Positions 35,732 through 45,125 of a DNA stretch of 64,000 bases are shown piece by piece. Origin of the DNA: Bradyrhizobium frederickii (GTDB lineage Bacteria > Pseudomonadota > Alphaproteobacteria > Rhizobiales > Xanthobacteraceae); the NCBI RefSeq assembly GCF_004570865.1, contig NZ_SPQS01000012.1, forward strand, positions 124,001-188,000, given 5' to 3'. The translations under genes were made by a program, and so were the position numbers. The first letter of the stretch is position 1. Each line of letters opens with the position of its first letter. Under the pieces are notes generated by a model. It was not told the DNA's origin. It made no database searches and saw only the letters and a list, made by a program, of their open reading frames with translations.

Positions 35732-36803
35732 CGGCCTGACCGACCGGAACCGCGCGCGGCTGCGCGTGCGTCTGCTGGCGCGAAGCGAGCCGTTCCACCT
35801 GCATCACCGCAAGCGTCAGCACCGCGATCGCGACCGCCTGGTGCGACAGCGCAAGGTCGATCGGCACCTGGTTGAGCAGCGTGAGGATGCCGAGCACCGC
35901 CTGCACGCTCACCGCGGCGAGCAGCCACAGCGCCCCGGCCGCGCCTGCGCGCGAGCGCACCGCGTCGATTGCGTGCAGCAACGCCAGCACGAACAGCGCA
36001 TAGGCGGTCATGCGGTGCTCGAACTGCACCGTCAGGAGGTTGTCGAACATGTTGCGCCACCACGGCGTCTCGAACCACAGCCGCTCGGCCGAGGGAATGA
36101 ACGCGCCGTCGATCTGCGGCCAGGTGTTGTAGGCGCGGCCGGCGCGCAGGCCCGCGACCAGCGCACCGAAATAGATCTGCACCAACGTTACGACCAGCAG
36201 CAGCGCGCTCGTGAGCCGCAGCCGCGCCGGCGCCGAGATCTGCGGCCGCTCTTTGAGCCGCCGCACCGTCCAGACGATGCCGGCGAAGATCAGCAGCGCG
36301 AGCAGCAGATGCGTCGCCAGCCGATATTGCGACACCTCGACCCGTTCCGTCAGGCCCGAGGCGACCATCCACCAGCCCACCGCGCCCTGGAGCCCGCCGA
36401 GCGCGAACAGCAGCCACAGCCGGCGCTTCAGCTCACCGGACAGACCGCCGCGCCACAGGAAGAACAGGAACGGCAACAGATAGGCGACGCCGATGAAGCG
36501 GCCGAGCAAGCGGTGGCTCCACTCCCACCAGAATATCTCCTTGAACTCGGACAGGCTCATGCCGGCATTGAGCTCGCGATATTGCGGGATCTTCTTGTAG
36601 GCCTCGAACGCCTCGGTCCACTGCGCCTCCGACAGCGGCGGCACGCTGCCGGTGACCGGCTTCCACTCGACGATCGAAAGACCGGATTCCGTCAGCCGCG
36701 TCGCGCCGCCCACCAGCACCATCAACGCGATCAGCGCGGCGACGGAGATCAGCCACCAGCGCACGGCGCGATGCGGATTGGTCGGAACGGAATTCGTCGT
36801 CAT
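35727..36803 (-). CDS. ctaA: Haem A synthase (COX15/CtaA)
   Basis: The 358-residue membrane protein has eight hydrophobic helices. The conserved pieces include VLVGGATRLTESGLSIVEWKPV, WWEWSHRLLGRFIG, GLQGAVGWWMVASGL, YRLATHLLLA and VQFEHRMTAY, and the helix pair carrying the four haem-binding histidines (in WSHRL, THLLL, FEHRM and SHQAV). It oxidises the C8 methyl of haem O to the formyl of haem A for cytochrome aa3 oxidase. This is the alphaproteobacterial/mitochondrial type. No other cox gene is adjacent. Confidence 0.96.
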   Translation of the reverse strand: MTTNSVPTNPHRAVRWWLISVAALIALMVLVGGATRLTESGLSIVEWKPVTGSVPPLSEAQWTEAFEAYKKIPQYRELNAGMSLSEFKEIFWWEWSHRLLGRFIGVAYLLPFLFFLWRGGLSGELKRRLWLLFALGGLQGAVGWWMVASGLTERVEVSQYRLATHLLLALLIFAGIVWTVRRLKERPQISAPARLRLTSALLLVVTLVQIYFGALVAGLRAGRAYNTWPQIDGAFIPSAERLWFETPWWRNMFDNLLTVQFEHRMTAYALFVLALLHAIDAVRSRAGAAGALWLLAAVSVQAVLGILTLLNQVPIDLALSHQAVAIAVLTLAVMQVERLASRQQTHAQPRAVPVGQAG

Positions 36804-36898
36804 TCAGGGGTCAAAACCAGGGCTTGAACCGGACTGCGTGCCCCTTATAGTCCCCCGCTCCCGCAGCGCAAGTTACGCGATAACAGCAAGCTCCCGTC

Positions 36899-37120
36899 AT
36901 GACGATCCGCACCCGCAAGTTCCTCGGCGCCATTCTGCTCCTGGTGCTGGCCACGGTCTGGGCCCTGCTCGGCATGGCCGCGGCGCAGATGCCGTGGATT
37001 GCCGAGTCCGGCTGGCGGCAGGCGATCTACTACGTGGTGGTCGGGATGGGCTGGGTGCTGCCGGCGATGCCGATCGTGAGCTGGATGCAGCGGCCCGACC
37101 GCGTCAAGTCTGGCCGGTAG
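36899..37120 (+). CDS. DUF2842 family small membrane protein
   Basis: The 73-residue protein has two membrane helices (FLGAILLLVLATVWALLGM and AIYYVVVGMGWVLPAMPIV) and the end SWMQRPDR, which match the alphaproteobacterial DUF2842 family as I remember it. The link of this family with the neighbouring ctaA is positional: the two are divergent, 95 bases apart. Its last 17 bases overlap the end of the convergent deacetylase gene. Function unknown. Confidence 0.8.
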   Translation: MTIRTRKFLGAILLLVLATVWALLGMAAAQMPWIAESGWRQAIYYVVVGMGWVLPAMPIVSWMQRPDRVKSGR

Positions 37121-38150
37121 TGCTGCCGGTCGGTTTCACCGGCGCGAAGGCAGCGCCCGACACCAAGACGCGCAACATGCGCAGTGAGCGCACACGGCCG
37201 TCCCAGGAGATCCGCGGCAGCGCGCGCAAATTGGTCCGTCCCTCCGCATCCACGATGCCCGGGATGCTCGACACCGCGCTGGCAAAGCCGGCCTCCTCCG
37301 CCATGATGACATGACTGCGCCGGAACGAGGCGCGATCGCCGAACGGAAAGGCGAAATGCCCGACCTCGCGGTGGAAGGCGGCTTCCGCAACGGCCTTGCC
37401 CATCGTCATCTCCCGCAGCGCCGCACTGTCCTTCATGTTGGCGAGAACAGGATAGTTCACGGTCGCGCTGCCGATCGTGACGAGCGGATCGGCAGCGAGC
37501 TTCGCCAGATCCTCCCAATCCATCGACGCCTCGCGCGAGAGTGCGGCAAGGTCGATCCGGTAGCGCGTGCAGAGATCGGCGATCGCCGCCGCCAGATCCG
37601 CCGGCGACAGCGAGCGCAACCAACTCTCGAGATGCGCAAACAGTGCCTGCTTCCCGGCCCGATCGGTGACGACGAAGCGCTGCTCTTTCTCGCCCATCAT
37701 CAGGTTGATGCGGCTCTCGCGCGCGATCACCTGTTCGAGCCCGAGCCACCAGGCCTGTCCGACGCCGTCGGGAAACGCGGTGGGCACGTAGATCGTGAAG
37801 GGCACCGCGTGATGTGCCAGAACCGGGTAGGCGAAATCGATGAGATCCCTAGCCGCGCCGTCGAAAGTGAGCGCCACGAAGCGCCGCGGCTCCGGCAACG
37901 TCACCGCGCGCCGGCAGACCTCGTCCATGCCGAGAAAATCGTACTCCCAGCGCTTCAGCGCGCGAATGGCGCGGTCGAGGAATTGCGGCGTGATCTCGTG
38001 CGCGCGCAGCGGCTGAAACCCGCCGCGCCGCGGGCGCACACGTTCAAAGCGCAGGATGGCGCCGGCACCGCGGCTGCCCAGCGCGGCCCGGCCGGTGAAC
38101 CAGGCCAGCTCGAGGCGCAGCCGTTCCAGCCATCTGTCGTCGGAGGCCAA
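37104..38150 (-). CDS. Polysaccharide deacetylase family protein
   Basis: The frame runs to a GTG at 38264 without a ribosome site. Homology-like sequence starts at LASDDRWLERLRLELAWF, where TTG 38150 follows AAGGG, and another GTG at 38159 is possible, so the start is open. The 348-residue product has the NodB-type strand VALTFDGAARD (here FVALTFDGAARDLIDF, with a single catalytic Asp in place of the usual DD) and VPFTIYVPTAF, VGHFAFPFGD. It probably trims acetyl groups from a surface polysaccharide and lies at the edge of the polysaccharide cluster. Confidence 0.82.
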   Translation of the reverse strand: MASDDRWLERLRLELAWFTGRAALGSRGAGAILRFERVRPRRGGFQPLRAHEITPQFLDRAIRALKRWEYDFLGMDEVCRRAVTLPEPRRFVALTFDGAARDLIDFAYPVLAHHAVPFTIYVPTAFPDGVGQAWWLGLEQVIARESRINLMMGEKEQRFVVTDRAGKQALFAHLESWLRSLSPADLAAAIADLCTRYRIDLAALSREASMDWEDLAKLAADPLVTIGSATVNYPVLANMKDSAALREMTMGKAVAEAAFHREVGHFAFPFGDRASFRRSHVIMAEEAGFASAVSSIPGIVDAEGRTNLRALPRISWDGRVRSLRMLRVLVSGAAFAPVKPTGSTTGQT

Positions 38151-38308
38151 TATCCCCACCCTTGAGCCCCACCCCTGAGCCTCAACCTTGGCGCCCTCAA
38201 GGCGCCCGTTCCCGCTCCCATTGTCCTTACCCTTTGTTGACCTTTCTTTGCAAAGGTCGGCCACAGGCCGATTGACGTCTATTTCTGATTTCTCGACAGG
38301 TTTCGCGA

Positions 38309-39490
38309 ATGACCATGGCTGCGGCGATGCAAAGCCGGACGGCAGAAGCGCCAGCGCGGTCGAAAGCGAGCCGTATCGCGCAGGTCGAGATCGTCACCGA
38401 TCTCGACGCCGCCGAGGCGGTCTGGCGCGGCTTCGAGGAGCCCGGCCACCTCTTCACACCCTACCAGCGGTTCGATCTGCTGAGCCCCTGGCAGCGGCTG
38501 GTCGGCGCGCGCGAGGGCGCGCGCCCCTTCGTCGTGATCGCCCGCGACGCCGATCACAATCCGCTGCTGCTGCTGCCGCTCTCGCTGCGCCAAGGCCACG
38601 GCGTGCGCACGGCCTGCTTCATGGGCGGCAAGCATACGACCTTCAACATGGGCTTGTGGGACGCCGCCTGCGCCGCGCAGACCAATGCCGCCGATCTCGA
38701 GGCGCTGCTGGCGCCGCTCCGCCAGCACCTCGACGTGCTCGCGCTGACGCAGCAGCCGCTGCGCTGGCACGATCAGCCGAACCCGTTTGCGCTGCTGCCG
38801 CGACAGAGCGCCATCAACGGCTGTCCGCAGCTGGTGATGGAGCCGGGCGGGCCGCCGGCATCGCGGATCAGCAATTCGCTTCGCCGCCGTCTCAAGAGCA
38901 AGGAAAAGAAGCTCCAGGCGCTCGCCGGCTATCGCTACCACCTGGCCACCACCGACGCCGACATTGCCCGCCTGCTCGACTGGTTCTTTCGCGTCAAGCC
39001 GGTGCGGATGGCGGAGCAGAAGCTCCCGAACGTCTTCGCCGAGCCCGGCGTCGAACAGTTCGTCCGCAGCGCCTGCCTTGCGCCGCGCGGCGAAGGCCGC
39101 GTCATCGACATCCATGCGCTCGAATGCGACGACGAGGTGATCGCGATCTTCGCCGGCGTCGCCGACGGCGAGCGCTTCTCGATGATGTTCAACACCTACA
39201 CGATGTCCGAGCACGCCCGCTACAGCCCCGGCCTGATCCTGATGCGCTACATCATCGACCGCTACGGCGAGCGCGGCTACCGCTCGCTCGACCTCGGCAT
39301 CGGCTCGGACGAGTACAAGCGGATGTTCTGCAAGGACGACGAAGAGATCTTCGACAGTTTCGTCCCGCTGACCTCGCGCGGAACACTCGCCGCGATGGCG
39401 ATGTCATCGCTGAGCCACGGCAAGCGGCTGGTGAAGCAGAACCAGATGCTGTTCGACCTGGCCCGCCGGCTGCGGCAGGCGTTCGGGTAA
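38309..39490 (+). CDS. FemAB/CelD-like GNAT acyltransferase of the polysaccharide cluster
   Basis: The 393-residue cytoplasmic protein has two GNAT-like halves. The second half carries SLRRRLKSKEKKLQAL, the FemAB-type SEHARYSPGLILMRYIIDRY and LDLGIGSDEYKRMF. These are shared with the CelD/BcsL group of exopolysaccharide or cellulose loci, which are thought to acylate sugar or lipid precursors. It is divergent from the deacetylase, so acylation and deacylation of the same polymer is an attractive but unproven reading. The donor and target are unknown. Confidence 0.85.
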   Translation: MTMAAAMQSRTAEAPARSKASRIAQVEIVTDLDAAEAVWRGFEEPGHLFTPYQRFDLLSPWQRLVGAREGARPFVVIARDADHNPLLLLPLSLRQGHGVRTACFMGGKHTTFNMGLWDAACAAQTNAADLEALLAPLRQHLDVLALTQQPLRWHDQPNPFALLPRQSAINGCPQLVMEPGGPPASRISNSLRRRLKSKEKKLQALAGYRYHLATTDADIARLLDWFFRVKPVRMAEQKLPNVFAEPGVEQFVRSACLAPRGEGRVIDIHALECDDEVIAIFAGVADGERFSMMFNTYTMSEHARYSPGLILMRYIIDRYGERGYRSLDLGIGSDEYKRMFCKDDEEIFDSFVPLTSRGTLAAMAMSSLSHGKRLVKQNQMLFDLARRLRQAFG

Positions 39491-39511
39491 GCCCCCTCCG
39501 CGAACGTCGAT

Positions 39512-39642
39512 ATCGTAGGCTGGGCAAAGCGACTTGTCCGCCGTAGCTCGAAGAGCGAAGGCGGAAGCGTGCCCACGTCTTCCGTCACTATATTGGACAG
39601 GTGGTGGGCACGGCGCAAGCGCGCCTTTGCCCACCCTACGAT
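39512..39642. repeat. Intergenic palindromic repeat, family 4
   Basis: ATCGTAGGCTGGGCAAAG at 39512-39529 mirrors CTTTGCCCACCCTACGAT at 39625-39642. Inner arms GCGTGCCCACGTC and GTGGTGGGCACGGC also pair. It fills the convergent gap between the acyltransferase and the Wzz-like gene. Confidence 0.7.
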
Positions 39643-39665
39643 TCCGAGTGCGAGGGTTAGATCGC

Positions 39666-41966
39666 CTACGCCGCCACCACGCGCGGCGCGTCGACCGCAT
39701 TCGACGGCTGCACCGGCTTGTTCAGCATCGTCACCGCGCTGAAGCCGACGGCCCGGAGCTGCTCGCACATCAGCGTGCGCGCATCCGGCGTCATCGCGGC
39801 ATCGGGCACCACGACGGCGCGGGCATGCGCCGTCAGCAGCTCGGCCGGAAGATCCGAGGCGCTGCCGGCATCGATCAGCACGTGATCATAGGCGCGCAGC
39901 AGCGCGTCGATGGCGAGCGTCACCCGCGGCGATTGCAGCAGGCTGCGGTCGAAGCCGGGACGGCCGGCCATGACCAGATGCAGCCGCGACAGCTTGTCCC
40001 GGGTGATAACTTGCGCGAACGACGCCTCGCCCTGCATCAGCTCGGCAAGGCCCGGCGCCGAAGCATCGACGGACACCGCGGCGATCGTCGGCGAGGACGC
40101 GGCGAGATCGACCACCACGACACGCGCCTCGCGCGCCAGATGCCGAGCCAGCGTCAGCGTCGACAGCGTGATGGCCTCGCCTGGGGCGGTGCCGAGCACG
40201 GTGACCTTCTTCGCCGCAGCGCCGGCGGCGCGCAAGTCCTCGGCCAGACGTTCGATCTCGGTGAATTCGGTGACGTCCGTATCGGTCGTCATCTCCGGCT
40301 GGAGCGGCGCGCGCTCCACCATAGCGGGCTCGATGCCCGGATCGAAGGCGGGCGCGACGGCCGGTTGGACCGTCACCTCTTGCCGCAGCGGCGCCTGTGC
40401 CGGGAAAACTGCCGCCACCGCGCGCGGCGCGGTCTGGCGCAACAGCTCGCCGGTGACGACGACGCCGGACGACAGCAGCAGCGTCGCGATCGTCGCGATC
40501 AGCACGATCGGCAGCTTCTTCGGATAGGCCGGCGTGTTCGAGACGATGGCGCGCGAGATGATGCGGCCGTCGGTCGGCGCGGTATCGATGGTCTCGCGGG
40601 TGTTGGCCTCGCGGTACTTGGCGAGATAGGTCTCGAGCAGATCGCGCTGCGCCTTGGCCTCGCGCTCGAGCGCACGGAGCTGGACGTCCTGACCGTTGGT
40701 CGAGGCCGCCTGCTTCTTGAGCTGCTCCAGGCTCACGGTCAGGCCGTCGACCCTACCGCTGGCGATCCGCGCGTCATTCTCCAGCGAGCGCGAGATCTTG
40801 CTGGCCTCGTCCCGGATCTGGGTGTCGAGATCGCCCAATTGGGCTTTCAATTCCTTGATGCGCGGATGGTTGCCGAGCAACGTCGAGGATTGCTCGGCAA
40901 GCTGGGCACGCAGCGTCACGCGTTGCTCCGACAGCCGCCGCACCAGCTCGGAGTTCAGCACCTCCGCCGCCTCGATCGGCTTGCCGCTCTGGAGCATCTC
41001 CTTGATCAGCCGCGCCTTGGATTCCGCATCCGCCTTCATCGAGCGCGCATTGTTGAGCTGGGTGTTGACCTCGCCCATCTGCTGGTTCGACAGCGTGGTG
41101 TTGTTGGTGCCGATGAACAGGCTCGACTTGGAACGGAAGTCCTCGACCCTGGCCTCGGCCTCGGAGACCTTCTTGCGCAAGCTCTCGATCTCCCCGGCGA
41201 GCCACTGGCTGGCGTTCTTGGCCTGCTCCTGGCGGACCGCCTGCTGCAGCACGAGATAGCCGTCGGCGATCGAATTGGCGACGCGCGCCGCAAGCTCGGA
41301 ATCGGCGGATTGGAATTCGACAACGATCACGCGCGACTTGTCGACGGCGTAGGCCTGCAGGCGCTCGTAATAGGCATCGAGCACGCGCTCTTCCGGCGTC
41401 ATCGAGAACGGATCGCGGCCGAGCCCGATCATCGCGGCCAACGACTTCAGCGGCGAGACGCCTTGCAGCACGGGATCGAATTCGGGACGTTCGGCAAGCT
41501 TGTTCTTCCTGATGATCTCGCGCGCGAGATCGCGCGACAGCACGAGCTGCACCTGGCTGGTGACGGCCTCGGCGTCGAGCGCCTGGCGCTCCTCGGCGCG
41601 GTCGCTGTTCGGGCGCAGGAATACGTTCTCGCGGCCATCGATCAGGATGCGCGATTCGGACTTGTAGCGCGGCGTGACGAGATTGACGGCGGCAATTGAG
41701 GCGACCAGCGCCAGCACCGTCGGCACGACGATCCAGCCGCGCTTGCGCGCCAATGCCGCTCCGAGCGCGTGCAGGTCGATATCGCCGGCTTCAACTTGCG
41801 CCTGCTTCGTGACGATCGGTGCAGGCCTTGCTTCAATCCTGGGCTCGACCTTGACTTCAGCCTTGTCAGCCTTATCAGCTTTGGGCGCGACTTCGGCCTT
41901 CGGCTTTGACACGGCACGCGCAATTACCGCCTTGTCCTTGCCGGCACGCCAGAACGCTAAACGCAT
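39666..41966 (-). CDS. Exopolysaccharide co-polymerase (GumC/Wzz type) with a degenerate kinase-like domain
   Basis: The 766-residue protein has a Lys/Ala-rich N-terminus and a first membrane helix (about 78-96), then a periplasmic Wzz domain with long coiled coils (about 195-460) and a second helix near 482-505 (LPIVLIATIATLLLSS). The C-terminal domain (about 584-766) resembles a BY-kinase. Its P-loop reads LGTAPGEAITLSTLTLA without the GKS/T lysine. The second Walker motif is VVVVDLAAS, not DxD, and there is no terminal tyrosine cluster. It should set chain length, probably without kinase activity. Confidence 0.87.
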   Translation of the reverse strand: MRLAFWRAGKDKAVIARAVSKPKAEVAPKADKADKAEVKVEPRIEARPAPIVTKQAQVEAGDIDLHALGAALARKRGWIVVPTVLALVASIAAVNLVTPRYKSESRILIDGRENVFLRPNSDRAEERQALDAEAVTSQVQLVLSRDLAREIIRKNKLAERPEFDPVLQGVSPLKSLAAMIGLGRDPFSMTPEERVLDAYYERLQAYAVDKSRVIVVEFQSADSELAARVANSIADGYLVLQQAVRQEQAKNASQWLAGEIESLRKKVSEAEARVEDFRSKSSLFIGTNNTTLSNQQMGEVNTQLNNARSMKADAESKARLIKEMLQSGKPIEAAEVLNSELVRRLSEQRVTLRAQLAEQSSTLLGNHPRIKELKAQLGDLDTQIRDEASKISRSLENDARIASGRVDGLTVSLEQLKKQAASTNGQDVQLRALEREAKAQRDLLETYLAKYREANTRETIDTAPTDGRIISRAIVSNTPAYPKKLPIVLIATIATLLLSSGVVVTGELLRQTAPRAVAAVFPAQAPLRQEVTVQPAVAPAFDPGIEPAMVERAPLQPEMTTDTDVTEFTEIERLAEDLRAAGAAAKKVTVLGTAPGEAITLSTLTLARHLAREARVVVVDLAASSPTIAAVSVDASAPGLAELMQGEASFAQVITRDKLSRLHLVMAGRPGFDRSLLQSPRVTLAIDALLRAYDHVLIDAGSASDLPAELLTAHARAVVVPDAAMTPDARTLMCEQLRAVGFSAVTMLNKPVQPSNAVDAPRVVAA

Positions 41967-42168
41967 CGAACACTCCCGCAGGGCAACGCCACCAAGCTAC
42001 CGCAACCGGGGCGATTACACTCCATTAAGGTTGCCGCTGGGTTAATCGCGGCGTCGGCGATGGCCGCACGCACGCTCGTCACCGTTTGTTAACCACGAGG
42101 CCCCTTAATCCATCTCGATATTTCCAAGGAATTGTTCGGCATTCGCCGTCGAGCGCTGGTTTTGATAC

Positions 42169-43302
42169 ATGCCTCCCTCTCCTGACCGGCCGCTTCGTAT
42201 CCTGCACGCCGTGCGCGCTCCGGTCGGCGGCATCTTCCGCCATATCCTCGATATCGCCAACGGCCAGGTCGACCGCGGCCATCATGTCGGCATTCTCGCC
42301 GACAGTCTCACCGGCGGCCAACGTGCCGACAAGGCACTTGCCGAGCTCGCGCCGCGGCTGAAGCTCGGCGTGCACCGGCTCGCGATCCGCCGCGAGCCCT
42401 CGCCGGACGACGTCCTGGTGTGGCTACGCATGCGGCGCCTGATCGCCACGCTGAAGCCCGACGTCATGCACGGCCACGGCGCCAAGGCCGGCGCCTTCAT
42501 CCGGATGCGGCGACGCTCCGACGACACCATCCGCATCTACACGCCCCATGGCGGCTCGCTGCATTATCCCCTCAACACCTTCAAGGGCGAGTTCTACGCG
42601 CGGCTGGAGCGCGCGCTGATGGATTCGACCGACCTGTTCCTGTTCGAGAGCGCGTTCGCCCGCGACACCTATCAACGCATCGTCGGCACCCCCAAGGGCG
42701 TGGTGCGTTGCGTCTTCAACGGCGTCACGCCCGAGGAGTTCGAGCCTGTCGTGACCGCCGACGATGCCACCGACCTCTGCTATGTCGGCGAGTTCAGGCA
42801 CATCAAGGGTGCGGATCTCCTGATCGATGCCGTGGCGCGCCTGCACGAGGGCGGCAGGAAGGTCACCTTGACGCTCGGCGGCGACGGCGAGGAAATGGCG
42901 GCGCTGAAGGCGCAGGTGGAGACGCTCGGCCTCACCCATGCGATCCGCTTCATCGGCCACGTCAAGGCGCGCTACGGCTTCTCCAAGGGGCGGTTGCTGG
43001 TCGTCCCCTCGCGCGGCGATTCCATGCCCTATGTCGTGATCGAAGCCGGCGCTGCCGGCATCCCGATGATCGGGTCCAGAATCGGCGGCATCCCCGAAAT
43101 CTTCGGCGCCGACAGCCCCGCTCTGTTCGCGCCGAGCAATCCCGAGGCCATGGCGGAAGCGATCGCCGCAGCGCTGAACGATCCGCAGACCACCGCACAG
43201 CGCGCCGCCACCTTGCGGGAACGCATCTCCGCGCATTTCTCGCAAGCCGCGATGGTCGACGGCGTGCTCGCCGGCTATCGCGACGCATTTACCGATCACT
43301 AA
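42169..43302 (+). CDS. Glycosyltransferase family 4
   Basis: The 377-residue GT-B enzyme starts with RPLRILHAVRAPVGGIFRHI, the glycine-rich acceptor loop. Its donor half shows TDLCYVGEFRHIKGADLLIDAVARL (parts CYVGEFRHIKGADLL) and the EX7E-type segment VVPSRGDSMPYVVIEAGAAGIPMIG (parts SRGDSMPYVVIEA). It is a retaining, NDP-sugar-dependent transferase on the cytoplasmic side. The sugar and linkage are unknown. It is divergent from the Wzz-like gene and 61 bases from the sugar phosphotransferase. Confidence 0.92.
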   Translation: MPPSPDRPLRILHAVRAPVGGIFRHILDIANGQVDRGHHVGILADSLTGGQRADKALAELAPRLKLGVHRLAIRREPSPDDVLVWLRMRRLIATLKPDVMHGHGAKAGAFIRMRRRSDDTIRIYTPHGGSLHYPLNTFKGEFYARLERALMDSTDLFLFESAFARDTYQRIVGTPKGVVRCVFNGVTPEEFEPVVTADDATDLCYVGEFRHIKGADLLIDAVARLHEGGRKVTLTLGGDGEEMAALKAQVETLGLTHAIRFIGHVKARYGFSKGRLLVVPSRGDSMPYVVIEAGAAGIPMIGSRIGGIPEIFGADSPALFAPSNPEAMAEAIAAALNDPQTTAQRAATLRERISAHFSQAAMVDGVLAGYRDAFTDH

Positions 43303-43363
43303 CCATTCTTAAGACCCGCTTTAGAGAATCTTCCGATTTGTTCGATAGTCCAAGGTCCAGGGG

Positions 43364-44968
43364 ATGCTCGCCCGGGCGCTCAACGCCGTGCCGCGGGCTT
43401 TGAAATGGACGTGGACGCCCGTGGAACCGCTCAACGCACGCTCGATGCTCGACGCCGCGACCAGCGCTGCGGCGAAGCCCGCTGACCCATCTTTCGTCGA
43501 GCGCCGTCGCCGGCTCTCGCCGGCAGCGCTCGAAGTCGTCAACCAGAAGGTCTCCCGCGCCTATTCGCCGATCGTGATCGCCGGCTTCGTGCGCCTCGCC
43601 GACTTCGCGCTGCTGAGCCTCGTTGGCATCGCGCTCTATGTCGGCTACGTGATGCCGCTCTCGGGCTTCAGCTGGGTCTACCCTGGGGAGGTCGTCGCCG
43701 TCGCGGTCGCCGCCGTGGTCTGCTTCCAGGCCGCCGACCTCTATCAGGTCCAGCTGTTCCGCGGACAGCTGCGGCAGATGACGCGGATGATCTCGTCCTG
43801 GTCTTTCGTCTTCCTGCTGTTCATCGGCATCTCCTTCTTCGCCAAATACGGCAGCGAAATCTCCCGGCTGTGGCTGGCCGCCTTCTACGTCCTCGGGCTC
43901 GCCGCCCTGATCGCCGAGCGACTGGTGCTGCGCTCGCTGGTGCGCGGCTGGGCGCGCCAGGGCCGGCTCGACCGCCGCACCATCATCGTCGGCTCCGACA
44001 GCAACGGCGAGCAGCTGGTCGAGGCGCTGAAGGCGCAGGAGGATTCCGACATCCACGTGCTCGGCGTGTTCGACGACCGCAACGACAGCCGCGCGCTCGA
44101 CACCTGCGCCGGGGCGCACAAGCTCGGCAAGGTCGACGACATCCTCGAGTTCGCCCGCCGCACCCGCGTCGATCTCGTGCTGTTCGCGCTGCCGATCTCG
44201 GCCGAGACGCGCATCCTGGAGATGCTGAAGAAGCTCTGGGTGCTGCCCGTCGACATCCGCCTCTCCGCGCACACCAACAAGCTGCGCTTCCGGCCGCGCT
44301 CCTATTCCTATCTCGGCGAGGTGCCGACTCTCGACGTGTTCGAGGCGCCGATCACGGATTGGGATCTCGTGATGAAATGGCTGTTCGACCGCGTCGTCGG
44401 CAGCCTTGCCCTGCTCGCGGCCCTGCCGGTGATGGGCCTCGTCGCGCTCGCGGTGAAGCTCGACAGCCCGGGACCCGTGCTGTTCCGCCAGAAGCGCTTC
44501 GGCTTCAACAACGAGCGCATCGACGTCTACAAGTTCCGCTCGATGTACCATCACCAGGCCGATCCCATCGCCTCCAAGGTCGTGACCAAGAACGATCCGC
44601 GCGTCACCCGCGTCGGCCGCTTCATCCGCAAGACCAGCCTCGACGAGCTGCCGCAGCTCTTCAACGTGGTCTTCGCCGGCAATCTCTCCCTGGTCGGCCC
44701 GCGCCCCCACGCGGTGCAGGGCAAGCTGCAGAGCCGGCTGTTCGACGAGGCCGTCGACGGCTATTTCGCCCGCCACCGCGTCAAGCCGGGCATCACCGGC
44801 TGGGCCCAGATCAACGGCTGGCGCGGCGAGATCGACAACGAAGAGAAGATTCAGAAGCGCGTCGAGTTCGACCTCTATTACATCGAAAACTGGTCGGTGC
44901 TGTTCGACCTCTACATTCTCCTGAAGACGCCGATCTCGCTACTGACCAAGAACGAGAACGCGTATTGA
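43364..44968 (+). CDS. Undecaprenyl-phosphate sugar phosphotransferase
   Basis: The 534-residue protein has four N-terminal membrane helices (from about 60), a CoA-binding-like central domain (RRTIIVGSDSNGEQLVEAL) and a C-terminal bacterial sugar transferase domain. That domain carries VLFRQKRFGFNNERIDVYKFRSM, TSLDELPQLFNVVFAGNLSLVGPRPHA (parts SLDELPQL and LVGPRPHA) and GITGWAQINGWRGE. It is the WcaJ/ExoY type that begins lipid-linked repeat-unit synthesis, most often with glucose-1-phosphate. A palindromic repeat follows its stop after six bases. Confidence 0.94.
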   Translation: MLARALNAVPRALKWTWTPVEPLNARSMLDAATSAAAKPADPSFVERRRRLSPAALEVVNQKVSRAYSPIVIAGFVRLADFALLSLVGIALYVGYVMPLSGFSWVYPGEVVAVAVAAVVCFQAADLYQVQLFRGQLRQMTRMISSWSFVFLLFIGISFFAKYGSEISRLWLAAFYVLGLAALIAERLVLRSLVRGWARQGRLDRRTIIVGSDSNGEQLVEALKAQEDSDIHVLGVFDDRNDSRALDTCAGAHKLGKVDDILEFARRTRVDLVLFALPISAETRILEMLKKLWVLPVDIRLSAHTNKLRFRPRSYSYLGEVPTLDVFEAPITDWDLVMKWLFDRVVGSLALLAALPVMGLVALAVKLDSPGPVLFRQKRFGFNNERIDVYKFRSMYHHQADPIASKVVTKNDPRVTRVGRFIRKTSLDELPQLFNVVFAGNLSLVGPRPHAVQGKLQSRLFDEAVDGYFARHRVKPGITGWAQINGWRGEIDNEEKIQKRVEFDLYYIENWSVLFDLYILLKTPISLLTKNENAY

Positions 44969-44974
44969 GTTTCC

Positions 44975-45080
44975 GTCATGCCCCGGCTTGACCGGGGCAT
45001 CCAGTACGCCGCAGCTCCGGCCGTTTTTCTGCAACGCGCGCCGCGGAGTACTGGATCGCCCGGTCAAGCCGGGCGATGAC
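44975..45080. repeat. Intergenic palindromic repeat, family 5
   Basis: GTCATGCCCCGGCTTGACCG at 44975-44994 and CGGTCAAGCCGGGCGATGAC at 45061-45080 are outer arms, and ATCCAGTACGCCGC faces GCGGAGTACTGGAT inside. A shorter relative lies at 50537-50607. It sits between two genes of the polysaccharide cluster. Confidence 0.75.
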
Positions 45081-45125
45081 AGCGGAAGTTGTGGCGTACG
45101 AGTTGCGTAAGCGTATGAGCAAGTG

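Noticed and set aside
43289..44776. A 495-codon antisense frame over the UndP-sugar transferase
   Set aside because: The plus strand carries the complete bacterial sugar transferase motifs; this is a shadow frame of high-GC codons.
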